The position numbers and the translations under genes are program-made. 64,000 bases of DNA, taken from the NCBI RefSeq assembly GCF_000243155.2, contig NC_018017.1:868001-932000 (forward strand). Reading direction: 5' to 3'. Of the stretch, positions 8,850 through 17,753 are shown piece after piece; position 1 is the first letter of the stretch, and each line of letters starts with the position of its first letter. Under the pieces are notes generated by a model that made no database searches, had not been told where the DNA came from, and was given only the letters and a program-made list of their open reading frames with translations. The DNA comes from Desulfitobacterium dehalogenans ATCC 51507. GTDB lineage: Bacteria; Bacillota; Desulfitobacteriia; Desulfitobacteriales; Desulfitobacteriaceae.

Positions 8850-8926
8850 ATATAACACAGAATTTCCCGCAACTTAGAGGATGATGCATGTGGTTGGGAC
8901 GCTGCAGGAATTTCTAAACGTTATCT
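8850..8926 (+). repeat. attC-like site 10
   Basis: Left box ATATAAC, right box GTTATCT; stem AGAATTTCCCGCA/TGCAGGAATTTCT. Its cassette (8358-8919) has ends GTTATATGAAACCCCGG and CCGGGGCTTCATATAAC. Confidence 0.85.
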
Positions 8927-8994
8927 GAAAGATGCCTGAGAACGCTCCATCCATGGCGCGTAAGATTGTGGTAAATCGGAGGAGTTATATAAGA

Positions 8995-9615
8995 ATGATT
9001 CGAAGACGGTTATCAATAATTTGCATTCTTATTATATCTGGGTTACTGAGTTTGACAGGGTGCACTGAACACTCAGAGTCTAAATCAAGTACCGTAAATG
9101 ACTTAGTTGATTCTTACTATAAGAGGTTTGAGCCAACGAACAGAGGAGACTTAAAGATTCTTGCTCAGAAGCCAATAGACAATAAAACGTTGGTTTTAGC
9201 AGAAAAATACTCAGGTGATGGGCATTCGTGCACTGAGCTGTTTTTAATAAATAACGATAAGAGAATTGAGAAGAGGGCAACTGGTCTTACACCAATTAGT
9301 ATGTGTTTTAGTGTAAATTTATTGGAGTATGAAAATAACACCATAGCATTTGGAAATTTTAATAATACGAAATGGGAAATGGAAACTGACACTAAGAAAC
9401 CTGTAAATATACAGAACATCTTAGTTAAGTTTAAAAACGGAGAGATAATTGAGGAGAATGTGGGCCTGGGCTATATTATTTATTCGAAAACTTTATCTGA
9501 TATTGAGATTGTTGAGCTGTATGATAAAAATGGTATATTACAGAGCGATTTGAATGATTTGCGTAAATATGGAAGCGTTTTTACAGAAGTTTCATTTGTT
9601 GATATCGTGCAATAG
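8995..9615 (+). CDS. Lipoprotein, unknown
   Basis: ATG 8995 gives a clean lipoprotein signal: MIRRR, hydrophobic core, lipobox LTGC (Cys at about residue 23). GGAGGAG lies 11 bases upstream. The earlier in-frame ATG at 8932 lies only six bases past the recombination box. The mature part (~185 residues) is polar, with no recognised domain. Probably anchored on the outer face of the membrane. Confidence 0.65.
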   Translation: MIRRRLSIICILIISGLLSLTGCTEHSESKSSTVNDLVDSYYKRFEPTNRGDLKILAQKPIDNKTLVLAEKYSGDGHSCTELFLINNDKRIEKRATGLTPISMCFSVNLLEYENNTIAFGNFNNTKWEMETDTKKPVNIQNILVKFKNGEIIEENVGLGYIIYSKTLSDIEIVELYDKNGILQSDLNDLRKYGSVFTEVSFVDIVQ

Positions 9616-9673
9616 AAAGTGTTCAAGGGGGTGCCGTCCAAGGCAACCTCTGAGTCTGGGGTCGGCATCCTTC

Positions 9674-9749
9674 AGATAACACAGAGTACCCGCAACTTAG
9701 AGGATGATGAATGTGGTTGAGACGCTGCGGGTACTCCTAAACGTTATAC
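9674..9749 (+). repeat. attC-like site 11
   Basis: Left box AGATAAC, right box GTTATAC; stem AGAGTACCCGCA/TGCGGGTACTCCT. The left box matches its cassette start GTTATCT at 8920, an unusual pair that covaries. Confidence 0.86.
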
Positions 9750-9807
9750 GAAAACCTGACTCAGTTTTAATTGTGATATATTTGTGGTTTTTTTGAGGAG
9801 GATGTAG

Positions 9808-10512
9808 ATGTCATTTACAGAGAAAGTGAAATTAGAAGCAAAGAGAAAATCGGCTTTTAGATGTGTAGTATGTAGGGAGCCATTTGTAGAAATACACCAT
9901 ATTATTCCACAAGAGGAAGGTGGCCCAGATACATTAGATAATGCTGCACCTTTGTGTTCCTCGTGTCATGACTTATATGGAGGCAATCCATATAAAAGAA
10001 AACAAATAAAGCAAATGAGAGATTATTGGTTTGAACTGGTTGAAAATACTATTATGACTAATGATGGAGCATTACTAGAGATTGAAAAAGATCCATATTT
10101 TCTAAACAGTCTTAAGAATAAAGGTATAGCACTTTATCATGTGGTATTTGAAAATGAAAGTTTCGAAGAGTCGGCTCAAATGATCTTCGAGATTGTTAGA
10201 ACTGCTCAAAAAACCCAACCCAATTTGAATAGAGCATTATATTTAGATATTGATGGACACAGAAACGAAAATGGTGGTTATGATAATGACATGTTTGAAT
10301 TGCAAAGACACTTTATTCTTGGTTATTTGTTACCATTTTTAAGTGAGATACACATACCACTGTGCTCTGCTAAAAATACAAAACTTCAAAAAAATAATAT
10401 TCCTGATGAATTAAATATATTTTCATCTGATGAAGAGATGATTAAGCATCTTAAGAAAGAGGGAAAAGAGAAATCTTTTACGATATATTCCGAAGAAGAA
10501 TCTGGGGTATGA
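9808..10512 (+). CDS. HNH endonuclease-domain protein (copy B)
   Basis: Identical in protein and, as far as I can read, in nucleotide sequence to copy A (3562-4266), including the 65-bp leader and the ribosome site. HNH motif as in copy A. The duplicated segment runs 9743-10591 versus 3497-4345. The neighbours on both sides differ, so this is a recent duplication or reinsertion of one discrete cassette. Confidence 0.85.
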   Translation: MSFTEKVKLEAKRKSAFRCVVCREPFVEIHHIIPQEEGGPDTLDNAAPLCSSCHDLYGGNPYKRKQIKQMRDYWFELVENTIMTNDGALLEIEKDPYFLNSLKNKGIALYHVVFENESFEESAQMIFEIVRTAQKTQPNLNRALYLDIDGHRNENGGYDNDMFELQRHFILGYLLPFLSEIHIPLCSAKNTKLQKNNIPDELNIFSSDEEMIKHLKKEGKEKSFTIYSEEESGV

Positions 10513-10523
10513 GTCAGGCCTTC

Positions 10524-10598
10524 GCATAACAGGCAGTTCCCAAAACTTTGAATTGATGAATGTAGTATGATGCTTCGGGAACTGCCGGGACGTTATAT
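10524..10598 (+). repeat. attC-like site 12
   Basis: Left box GCATAAC, right box GTTATAT; stem GGCAGTTCCCAAA/TTCGGGAACTGCC. Duplicate of site 5; the two sequences part company just after the shared GTTATAT. Confidence 0.87.
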
Positions 10599-11064
10599 GA
10601 AACGGCGCGGATTTATACCTAAAACATATTTTCCCAAAGATTGGTTAGACAATTCCACAAAGTTTTGGACAGACTTTTTATCTAATAAACCCAATTCAAT
10701 GGAAATCCACCTAGAGAATGTATATGAAGATGACTTTAACCTTCTTAAAGAATTAGTTGATGCAATAGGTGATCCTAAATTTTCAATTTGCTTAGATTTA
10801 GGTCATGTTAATGCAAACTCCACGAAAGAGCTTAACAATTGGATACAAGGTCTAAATGACAGGATTAGGTACGTTCACCTGCATAATAACAATGGAAAAT
10901 TTGACGATCACTTTGGCCTTTGGATGGGTGAAATCGATATGTTAAATACGTTAGAGTTGTTAAAAGTACATTCACCAAAAGCACTCTGGACAATAGAGAC
11001 CCTTTCTGTGGATATTAAACCGTCAATTGACTGGCTGGTGGATAACGGATTTATAAAGGGTTAG
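10597..11064 (+). pseudogene. Sugar-phosphate isomerase/epimerase (TIM barrel), 5'-truncated
   Basis: The protein matches only the C-terminal half of the xylose-isomerase-like/AP-endonuclease-2 TIM-barrel family: MEIHLENV, FSICLDLGHVNA, RIRYVHLHNNNGKFDDHF and WTIETLS are the metal- and substrate-binding strands. The N-terminal half of the barrel is missing, and the frame opens directly at the recombination box (ATG 10597 overlaps GTTATATG). Probably a non-functional gene fragment captured as a cassette or trimmed on its left side. Confidence 0.6.
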
Positions 11065-11097
11065 TTTGTTTAAGTATTGCTTTGGGGGCGCCGCATC

Positions 11098-11173
11098 ATA
11101 TAACGGCGTATTGCCGACACTTAGAATAGATGGATGTGGTTAGGACGCGTCGGCAATACGCGGAACGTTATAT
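11098..11173 (+). repeat. attC-like site 13
   Basis: Left box ATATAAC, right box GTTATAT; perfect stem GCGTATTGCCGAC/GTCGGCAATACGC. It opens an unusually long 3.4-kb interval that runs to site 14 without another site. Confidence 0.86.
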
Positions 11174-11299
11174 GATAGAGCGTGCTATCCTAGCGTGAGT
11201 TTTGGGTACTATATGTCAGTGGAAGGTTTTCGGTAGGATGCGTCCTATGGTACTGCAGGCAAAGAGATTCGCTTTTTTTAATATGAAAGGAGTAAAAAT

Positions 11300-11576
11300 A
11301 TGAAGGATAATGAAAAATATAACTTTTTAAGATTGGACATTACACTAAATAGAGGTGGATACGATTACGAGGACATACAAGAGCTCTTTGAGGAGCCATT
11401 TAGTACTCTTTATCCTACAAGAATTGGATTTGAGTGGCAACCGGCTGCGGTAGGGTAGCAATTTTATCGAATTAAAATTGATATTTGACTTTGCCTTGAT
11501 GGGTGTGGCAACGGTTGTTGTAGGGAAAGTAGCAAGTGACTTCGGCCAAATCGGAATCTTGAGAGAGGGATTAATA
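11300..11576 (+). pseudogene. Small protein gene with frameshift
   Basis: ATG 11300 has a good ribosome site (AAAGGAG). The first frame stops at 11458 after 52 codons, ending EWQPAAVG. A second frame continues directly with NFIELKLIFDFALMGVATVV and runs into the next gene, so one base has probably been lost near 11450. Family not recognised. Confidence 0.4.
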
Positions 11577-12032
11577 ATGGATTTAGTAAATGACTTTGAT
11601 AAAATCATCCGTGATGTATCCAGTGTATTGGGAAAGTCTATCGATAAATCCAAATATGAAATTATCGATAGAGGAATACCGCATCAACCAAGAAGTTTGC
11701 CGACCCGAATGATGGGGGTCTACACCTTTTGGTATGAAGGCGAATTTTTAAAAATAGGAAAAGCGGGACCTAGTAGTAATGCAAGGTTTTTGAGTCAGCA
11801 TTATAATCCCAAATCAGCCCAAAGCACCCTAGCTGCATCGGTTTTGTCAGATAAGAGGATGCAAGATAAAGGTATAACTGAAAATAATGTTGGTGATTGG
11901 ATAAAAAACAATTGTCGTAGGGTAGATATATTACTAGATTCGGATTTAGGAATATTCACATTGGAACTAATTGAAGCGGCACTTCATTATAAATATGAAC
12001 CCATCTATGAAGGATTTGCCACACAAAGATAA
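11577..12032 (+). CDS. GIY-YIG-like nuclease-family protein
   Basis: I place the start at ATG 11577 (GAGAGGGATTA upstream), although the frame is open from 11478. About 151 residues: GVYTFWYEGEFLKIGKAG resembles the GIY...YIG core strands, followed by ARFLSQHYNP and a conserved late Glu (TLELIEAALH). Family assignment is moderate; activity not proven. It belongs to the composite interval 11167-14536. Confidence 0.5.
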   Translation: MDLVNDFDKIIRDVSSVLGKSIDKSKYEIIDRGIPHQPRSLPTRMMGVYTFWYEGEFLKIGKAGPSSNARFLSQHYNPKSAQSTLAASVLSDKRMQDKGITENNVGDWIKNNCRRVDILLDSDLGIFTLELIEAALHYKYEPIYEGFATQR

Positions 12033-12760
12033 ATTGGAATTTGTTGTTTTGAGGTTAAGCGTATGGAAAAAATCATCATTTAGCGGCCTAGTGGTATGAA
12101 ACTGCCAACTCACCAAACATGAGCTTTGGAAGCAAGGAATTTCTTATAGCAGCGAGTTTTGATTCTCAACTTGATTTGTAATACTGCAAGCTGCCATAGG
12201 TCGGTCCAATTACTTTAATAAAATTGTGCAGAACATCATAGTCTGGCAAAAGTACTTGCATCGACTTGACTCTAACTCGCGGCAGTTCGGTTTGAACTGT
12301 ACTCCCAGTGTGCAGGGACTCAATCTCTTTTTCGTGGGACATACCCCACAGACTCATATAGTAGATCAATTCCTTCGTTGCGGGGCGTCATTATTGTTAT
12401 ATGAGAATCCACCGTAATATTGGTTTGTGTGCTACTGGCCTAATGTGTCATGTCCGGTGGAGTTGACTAAGAGATCTACAAACTCTAGCCTTTTTTCATT
12501 AATGCTCGGCAAATGAGTACGCGAAATTGATAAATCAATGGTATGATTGCGAATACATTTTTGATTCACAACTATCTGATCTAATTCATCAACATATTTG
12601 TGTAATACCACGAATGATAAGAGTTGTTAGGCTATCTAAAGCAACTTCTTGCCAGGCTTCAGGTTGTTCTCCACCGCACGGCTCATACTCCACAAATCAC
12701 GACTTAAAAATGGCTTGTGCCATCTTCTCTAAATGATGATTTACCAAAGGAGGCAAGCTG
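12033..12760. other. Degenerate interval without an intact gene
   Basis: No + strand gene or recombination site is visible. A minus-strand remnant (see 12166-12369) and scattered short frames suggest eroded, rearranged DNA inside the long composite cassette. Confidence 0.5.
12166..12369 (-). pseudogene. Possible HsdS (type I restriction specificity) remnant
   Basis: Minus-strand frame ATKELIYYMSLWG...GSTVQTELPRVRVKSMQVLLPD resembles the end of a target-recognition domain, where GST.....VR....LLLP-type strings precede the conserved helices. A preceding piece (GGFSYNNNDA) is in another frame, so at least one frameshift is present. It is the only gene-like signal against the cassette direction in the array. 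Low certainty. Confidence 0.3.
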
Positions 12761-14257
12761 ATGGGTAATTACAATTTCTACTATGACGAGTCAGAGCATA
12801 GTAGGAAGATAAACCAAAAAACAATAACAGCGGATAACTACTACGACAGTTTTATTGCTGTGGTCGTTGGCTGAAACTCCGAAAATGAGGTTGACCTGCT
12901 TAGAAGGTATGTTGCATTTGAAGAGAAGTACCAGTACAGGCAGTCAAAAGGTGAATTAAAAAGCACCACTATCAAACAAAGTCAACTGAAAAGCGGCTTT
13001 GCATCCTTGAACCATGACAATATTTGTTTGTTGGAAGATTTTTTGGCTTTGTTTGATGATAAAACCCTCATATACTACGCAGTCATAAGCAAAATAGAAT
13101 ATATCATCAGGCAACTTTTTGAAGACTATAAAAACAGCCTTTTTGTAGACATGGACGCAATGAAATACTCCATCACAAAGGCATTAGTCTTGTATCAGCC
13201 AACGGAGATAATAGAGGGCCTCTATGAGAATACTGACGAACTTGTTACTCTACTGAAAATTTTCTTTAAGGCTCAAATTGAAAAGGACAAGGCAAACGAA
13301 TCATTGAAGCAAAAGGAAATTGAGCAATTCAGCCAAATACTAATCCTTTTAGATAACGTATCTACAATTAGAACAATAGACTGGAATTACGACATTTCTT
13401 TCGTAGGTTTCAAGAAATACCTTGCCGAAAAAGCAATAGGTAACTATTCATTAACTATAGATAAAGAGGGCGAGAATGGCAACACGGCAAAAGCGGCGGA
13501 GCGGGTAGGCCTACGCACTATTGCAGAAGCAGATTCATTTAACTCCTTCGGAATCCGTATGGCAGATATGTTGGCGGGTGTGATTTCAAAATTGCTTAAA
13601 GCACTGCATAATGCCCTACAATACACTTTGCCCGAAGAACAAGTTCACAAAAAAATTCTCGATAAAAGCTGGTTTATGATTAACGAGCGGCAGCTTGCGC
13701 TTTACAAGAAAATGCACAATGTAGTGGTCGAGCTAAACAAGGCTTGCTATAAAGCGTTCGCAGGAACATACTCAGATGACTTGATTGTGCTTATTGCTTT
13801 CTTGCAATTTATGAACCATTTTGAAATGGCGGAAGCAATAAAAAGTGACATTGATATGCAAGGTGAGTATTTTAACGCTTATTCTTGCAAAAGTTTGGCT
13901 GACTACTACGAACGAATGAGAAACAAGCTGTCTATCGACCCCATAGTCGATACTTCAAATGATTACTTCCTGAATCAAAGGGGCGCAAAAGTTTATTATG
14001 ATAGCAATAAGCAACCGTTGCTTGAATTCAAAAACGGTCGGATTGTCTGTGACGTTTTGGCGGTCGGTTTTAGCAGAGAGATGATTCCATTAATAACGAT
14101 AGCGGAAGCAAGCGAAGCCAAGTGCTATAGGCTTCCAACAGAGTTAGCAGACTGGGCTATGACTTTAGTCGGATTTGCCAATATGGGAGAGAACTTGTTT
14201 CCCTCAAAAGTTATGTTTTCTCATACCAAAGACGGATGTTACGCCGATATTTTGTAA
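12761..14257 (+). pseudogene. DUF3800-like protein with in-frame TGA
   Basis: ATG 12761 has a near-perfect ribosome site (AAAGGAGG). NFYYDESEHSRK at the N-terminus is the DES motif of DUF3800 proteins (RNase H-like fold, often in defence contexts). Codon 38 is TGA (12872-12874), after which the same frame continues unbroken to 14257 (~460 residues). ADMLAGVISKLLKAL near the middle fits the family's C-terminal Asp motif. Probably a nonsense mutation (TGG to TGA); recoding is less likely. An internal ATG at 13007 could restart translation. Confidence 0.5.
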
Positions 14258-14487
14258 CGGATAAGATCCTATAGCATACACCGAAGCCAACTATGAAAAC
14301 GCGGTGATTGTGTTCACGAAAACACAAATGAAGATGAGCTCTTAAAGTCAATAAAAAAATACTATTAAAAATTTGAGACTTATCAGTCAGATAATACATC
14401 ATATAATATTTCTGACTGACTAATCCTGAGGCGTTGTGAACTTCCATTATTCTTATTTGATGTAAATAGGGCTTATCGAATTGTTAA

Positions 14488-14535
14488 AGGGGCCGCCGTC
14501 CGTGGCGTCCTCTGAATATGGGGACGTACGGCATC
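14488..14535 (+). repeat. Cassette trailer element
   Basis: AGGGGCCGCCGTCCGTGGCG hairpin followed by CTCTGAATATGGGGACGTACGGCATC, ending directly at the left box of site 14. Related trailers lie at 20094, 21991, 30211, 33107, 35894, 38595 and 39564. The end GCGTACGGCATC is the part that pairs with the cassette's own start in intact cassettes of this type. Confidence 0.6.
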
Positions 14536-14610
14536 GTATAACACGGTATTTACGTAACTTTGTCAATATGAGAGTAATATGACGCTGCGTAAATGCCGGA
14601 GACGTTATAT
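14536..14610 (+). repeat. attC-like site 14
   Basis: Left box GTATAAC, right box GTTATAT; stem CGGTATTTACGTA/TGCGTAAATGCCG. The left end does not pair with the start at 11167 beyond ten bases, so the interval 11167-14536 is a fusion of different cassettes. Confidence 0.85.
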
Positions 14611-14690
14611 GACATTTCCTGCAGGACCGCCCGCCGTCCATGGCGGGATTTAGACAAGAGCGTTATTTCATACTTCTAGGATTTTATGTT
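14611..14690 (+). repeat. Cassette leader element (type I)
   Basis: Same block as at 1027: CATTTCCTGCAGGACC, hairpin CCCGCC-GTCCAT-GGCGGG at 14630-14647, then TTATTTCATACTTCTAGGAT. It precedes the SpoU methyltransferase gene. Confidence 0.6.
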
Positions 14691-14744
14691 ACAAAAAATC
14701 AAGGTTTGATATGTTTCCACTAACCTCGAACATAAGGAGATAAA

Positions 14745-15572
14745 ATGTCAAATATCATTGAGATAAGCGATTTTTCATCGCCCAATTTGGATGTCTTTGC
14801 TCGCCTGACGGAAACGCAGCTGCGCAACCGGTTGGAGCCGGAGATGGGCATCTTTATTGCTGAGAGTACCAAGGTAATTGGACTTGCCCTCGACGCTGGT
14901 TGCGAGCCTATTTCACTTTTGATGGAGCGCAAATACATTAAAGGGCAGGCACACGATATAATCACCCGCTGCGGAGATATCCCCGTCTATACTGCCGATA
15001 GCAACCTGCTAGCAGGGCTGACTGGCTTTCAGCTGACCCGCGGTGTGTTGTGTGCCATGCGGCGTCCTCATCTACCCAGCGTTGAGGAGGCGTGTGCCGG
15101 TGCAAGTCGAGTGGCTGTGCTTGAAGGTATTGCGGACTCTACCAACGTCGGTGCCATTTTTCGCTCGGCTGCGGCACTAAGCATCGATACCGTGCTGCTT
15201 ACCCCCTCATGCTGTGACCCAATGTGTCGGCGTGCGGTGAGAGTGAGCATGGGAACTATCTTCCAAGTGCCATGGACCCGTATTGGCAGCGAGCCCTCAC
15301 AGTGGCCGCAGCCTGGCATGGAAAGTCTGCGCAAGCTGGGCTTTAAGACCGTTGCCATGGCTTTAAGTGATACCGCTGTCAACATAGACGATCCGCAGCT
15401 CATCGCTCAGGAAAAGCTTGCTATCATACTGGGTACAGAAGGTAATGGACTGGCACCCAACACGGTTGCCCACTGTGATTACACCGCACGTATCCCCATG
15501 TCCCATAACGTGGACTCGCTGAATGTTGCTGCAGCAAGCGCAGTGGCTTTCTGGCAACTCAGAGCCCGGTAA
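14745..15572 (+). CDS. SpoU/TrmH-family RNA 2'-O-methyltransferase (copy 1)
   Basis: 275 residues. C-terminal SPOUT domain with the three family motifs: NVGAIFRSAAA (about 137), IILGTEGNGL (about 227) and IPMSHNVDSLNVAAASAVAF (about 250). The N-terminal ~100 residues are the usual substrate-binding extension. SAM-dependent methylation of tRNA or rRNA ribose is established for the family; the target is unknown. Ribosome site AAGGAG. The gene is clearly GC-richer than the cassettes around it, suggesting capture from another genome. A diverged copy is at 23701. Confidence 0.85.
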   Translation: MSNIIEISDFSSPNLDVFARLTETQLRNRLEPEMGIFIAESTKVIGLALDAGCEPISLLMERKYIKGQAHDIITRCGDIPVYTADSNLLAGLTGFQLTRGVLCAMRRPHLPSVEEACAGASRVAVLEGIADSTNVGAIFRSAAALSIDTVLLTPSCCDPMCRRAVRVSMGTIFQVPWTRIGSEPSQWPQPGMESLRKLGFKTVAMALSDTAVNIDDPQLIAQEKLAIILGTEGNGLAPNTVAHCDYTARIPMSHNVDSLNVAAASAVAFWQLRAR

Positions 15573-15686
15573 ACTTTTATATTCTTATAGTGCATCGTAA
15601 AATTCCTAAACTGTGAACTAGTTGATTAGGAGTTGTCTGGGGGCGCGCCCTCCATGGCACTCTGGCTTCGCGGGGCAGGAAACGTC

Positions 15687-15762
15687 ATATAACAGAGGAG
15701 CCCCGCAACTAGAGGATGATGCATGTGGCTAGGACGCTGCGGAACTCCTCGAAACGTTAAAT
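15687..15762 (+). repeat. attC-like site 15
   Basis: Left box ATATAAC, right box GTTAAAT; stem GAGGAGCCCCGCA/TGCGGAACTCCTC. The right end GCAGGAAACGTCATATAAC pairs with its cassette start GTTATATGACATTTCCTGC. Confidence 0.87.
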
Positions 15763-15882
15763 GAAATTGGTCGCAAAGCCGTGCCGTCATGGCGCGGGTT
15801 GTGTAGGTAGGTTTGAAGGAATTTACGATTTAAAGTTCCAGTTAGTTATATAATATGGACGGTTTTAGAATGAGGATTTCGA

Positions 15883-17352
15883 ATGAAGAATATTATCGTT
15901 ACTATGGCAGCACTACTTATACTATTCACCGGATTCACAGTACCGGTTTATGCATTATCAGACACGCAGTCTGCAGCAATACAAAAATTGTTGGATGATG
16001 CCTGTCGTATATCTGGGGTACCGGGCATATCAACTTCAATCATCAACGGAGATGAAACGCTTTACATTTCTTCCGGTTACGGAAACCGAGAGAGAGGGTT
16101 GCCCGCGAATGAAAACACTCTATATGAACTGGCTTCGGTTAGTAAAGCTTTTACCGGTGCGGGTATTTTGTTGTTGGAGGAGCAGGGGCTACTGTCCATG
16201 ACCGACCCTATTGAAAAATATTTACCTTGGTTTACATTAAAGTATCAAGGGACACCTGTTGATATGCAAAGCCTTACGCTTAATCACTTTTTGCATCATA
16301 CCAGCGGCTTGACAAATATCAAGCATGCTCAAAACATTCCGCAAGGGAGTACGCCGGATATGCTGAGAAAAACCGTAGAAATGTTGGTGGATGCTGAACT
16401 GGCATTTGCGCCCGGCGAGCAATACAATTATGGGACTGTAAATTATGACGTTTTAGGTTTGGTTATTGAGGTTGTGTCGGATCAAAGCTATGAAAGATTT
16501 ATGACGGAGCAGGTGTTCCAGCCCTTAGGGTTATCTCATACTTACGTTTACAAAGAAGATGCGCAAGCAATAGGGCAGCTGGCGCAAGGCTATCGTACTT
16601 CTTTTTTCACAACAACTCCATATGATGCGCCGGATTTTGGCGGTAACAAGCCAGCGGGATATATCATATCCAGTACGACGGATATGGCGCGTTGGATGGG
16701 CATACAGATGGGCGTTGTACAAGATATACCCGACGTGTTCAAAGCGATTATTAGGAACTCACATCAAGGAAATATGACAGTTTTAGATAGCAACGGAATG
16801 TATTATGGGGCAGGATGGATGGTAAATGCCGATAAAACAATAATCGAGCATTCGGGGGGCAATCCCAATTTCGCAACCAAAGTAGCAATATTTCCGAATG
16901 AGCAAATAGCCATCTGTCTTTTATCCAACGGTGCAAGCACGAATATTGGCTTGGTGATGAATATCAAAGAGATTCTGGACGGCAACCTATCTCAAACATA
17001 TACAATGAGTGGTACACAGCTTTTGGATGTAGCACTTTCCTCCGCAACAATGATTGCCTGCCTGTTGGCGGTGGTATTCTTTGCTTTGGGATTGCGCACA
17101 AAGAGAAAGAATGAGCGGCAACCAATAACAAAAAAGAAAATATTCATAACAGTTGCTTGGCTGACGCTTGCTGTTGCCATGAGTACTTTATTATGTTGGG
17201 TTTTACCAATGTTCATCGGATACGATTGGTCAACGATTCTTGTTTGGCAAACATATAGTATCCTTACAATCTTCATTTCGTTGACACTATTGGCTGCATC
17301 TATCACATGGTTTGCATATGCTCGTCGATCTAGTGCTATATCCCGAAAATAA
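15883..17352 (+). CDS. Serine hydrolase, beta-lactamase/penicillin-binding type, membrane-anchored
   Basis: 489 residues. A signal peptide (1-25) precedes a class C-like domain: nucleophile motif SVSK (about residues 88-91) and EHSGG (about 323), the KTG equivalent. The second motif reads YGT where YSN is usual. The last ~110 residues hold three membrane helices (about 380-400, 418-440, 455-480). Family members act on peptidoglycan peptides, peptides or esters; the altered second motif leaves the substrate open. Cassette ends pair over 19 bp (GTTAAATGAAATTGGTCGC at the left). Confidence 0.8.
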   Translation: MKNIIVTMAALLILFTGFTVPVYALSDTQSAAIQKLLDDACRISGVPGISTSIINGDETLYISSGYGNRERGLPANENTLYELASVSKAFTGAGILLLEEQGLLSMTDPIEKYLPWFTLKYQGTPVDMQSLTLNHFLHHTSGLTNIKHAQNIPQGSTPDMLRKTVEMLVDAELAFAPGEQYNYGTVNYDVLGLVIEVVSDQSYERFMTEQVFQPLGLSHTYVYKEDAQAIGQLAQGYRTSFFTTTPYDAPDFGGNKPAGYIISSTTDMARWMGIQMGVVQDIPDVFKAIIRNSHQGNMTVLDSNGMYYGAGWMVNADKTIIEHSGGNPNFATKVAIFPNEQIAICLLSNGASTNIGLVMNIKEILDGNLSQTYTMSGTQLLDVALSSATMIACLLAVVFFALGLRTKRKNERQPITKKKIFITVAWLTLAVAMSTLLCWVLPMFIGYDWSTILVWQTYSILTIFISLTLLAASITWFAYARRSSAISRK

Positions 17353-17408
17353 GCGGGATTTGAGGAGTCGCCCTCCATGGCGACTTCGAGTATGGGGCGA
17401 CCAACTTC

Positions 17409-17484
17409 ATTTAACAGAGAATTGCCGAAACTTCGCAAAGATGAATGTTGTTCGGAAGCTTCGGCAATTCTCAGGACGTTATAT
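17409..17484 (+). repeat. attC-like site 16
   Basis: Left box ATTTAAC, right box GTTATAT; perfect stem GAGAATTGCCGAA/TTCGGCAATTCTC. ATTTAAC covaries with its cassette start GTTAAAT at 15756. Confidence 0.88.
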
Positions 17485-17496
17485 GCAACCCTAGTC

Positions 17497-17646
17497 ATGT
17501 TGATTATTTTTATTAGCTTGGGTAGTTTCGTATATGTGAAACAATCCGAGCTTTTTTACAAGATTAAGAAGGATTTGGTCAATTCTCCACGAAGTGGTAA
17601 ATGCGCATGTTGGCCAGGAGTGCAGTCGAAATTTATGTGGGGCTAG
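17497..17646 (+). CDS. Possible 49-residue protein
   Basis: ATG 17497 opens a short frame with a hydrophobic N-terminus (MLIIFISLGSFVYV) and a basic middle. No ribosome site is obvious. It is the only candidate gene in the 430-bp cassette 17478-17913, and could be the truncated start of a larger membrane-anchored protein. Confidence 0.25.
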   Translation: MLIIFISLGSFVYVKQSELFYKIKKDLVNSPRSGKCACWPGVQSKFMWG

Positions 17647-17753
17647 GTACTATACGATTTTGGTTATGCTGGGGAAGTCATGCAAGCTTCGATTAGCCCG
17701 GGGAAGTATGCATGCTTCATGTTTCGATTGTTATGGTATTTCCGACGGGCAGC

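Noticed and set aside
12650-12715. Group II intron domain V on the minus strand (GAGCCGTGCGGTG)
   Set aside because: Only 13 bases agree and the rest of the domain does not fold accordingly.
12872-12874. Selenocysteine codon
   Set aside because: No convincing SECIS-like hairpin directly downstream and no reason to expect Sec in DUF3800; nonsense mutation is simpler.
15068-15403. Minus-strand frame inside the SpoU gene (and the similar one at 24024-24419)
   Set aside because: Antisense shadow of a GC-rich gene; no ribosome site and low-complexity composition.
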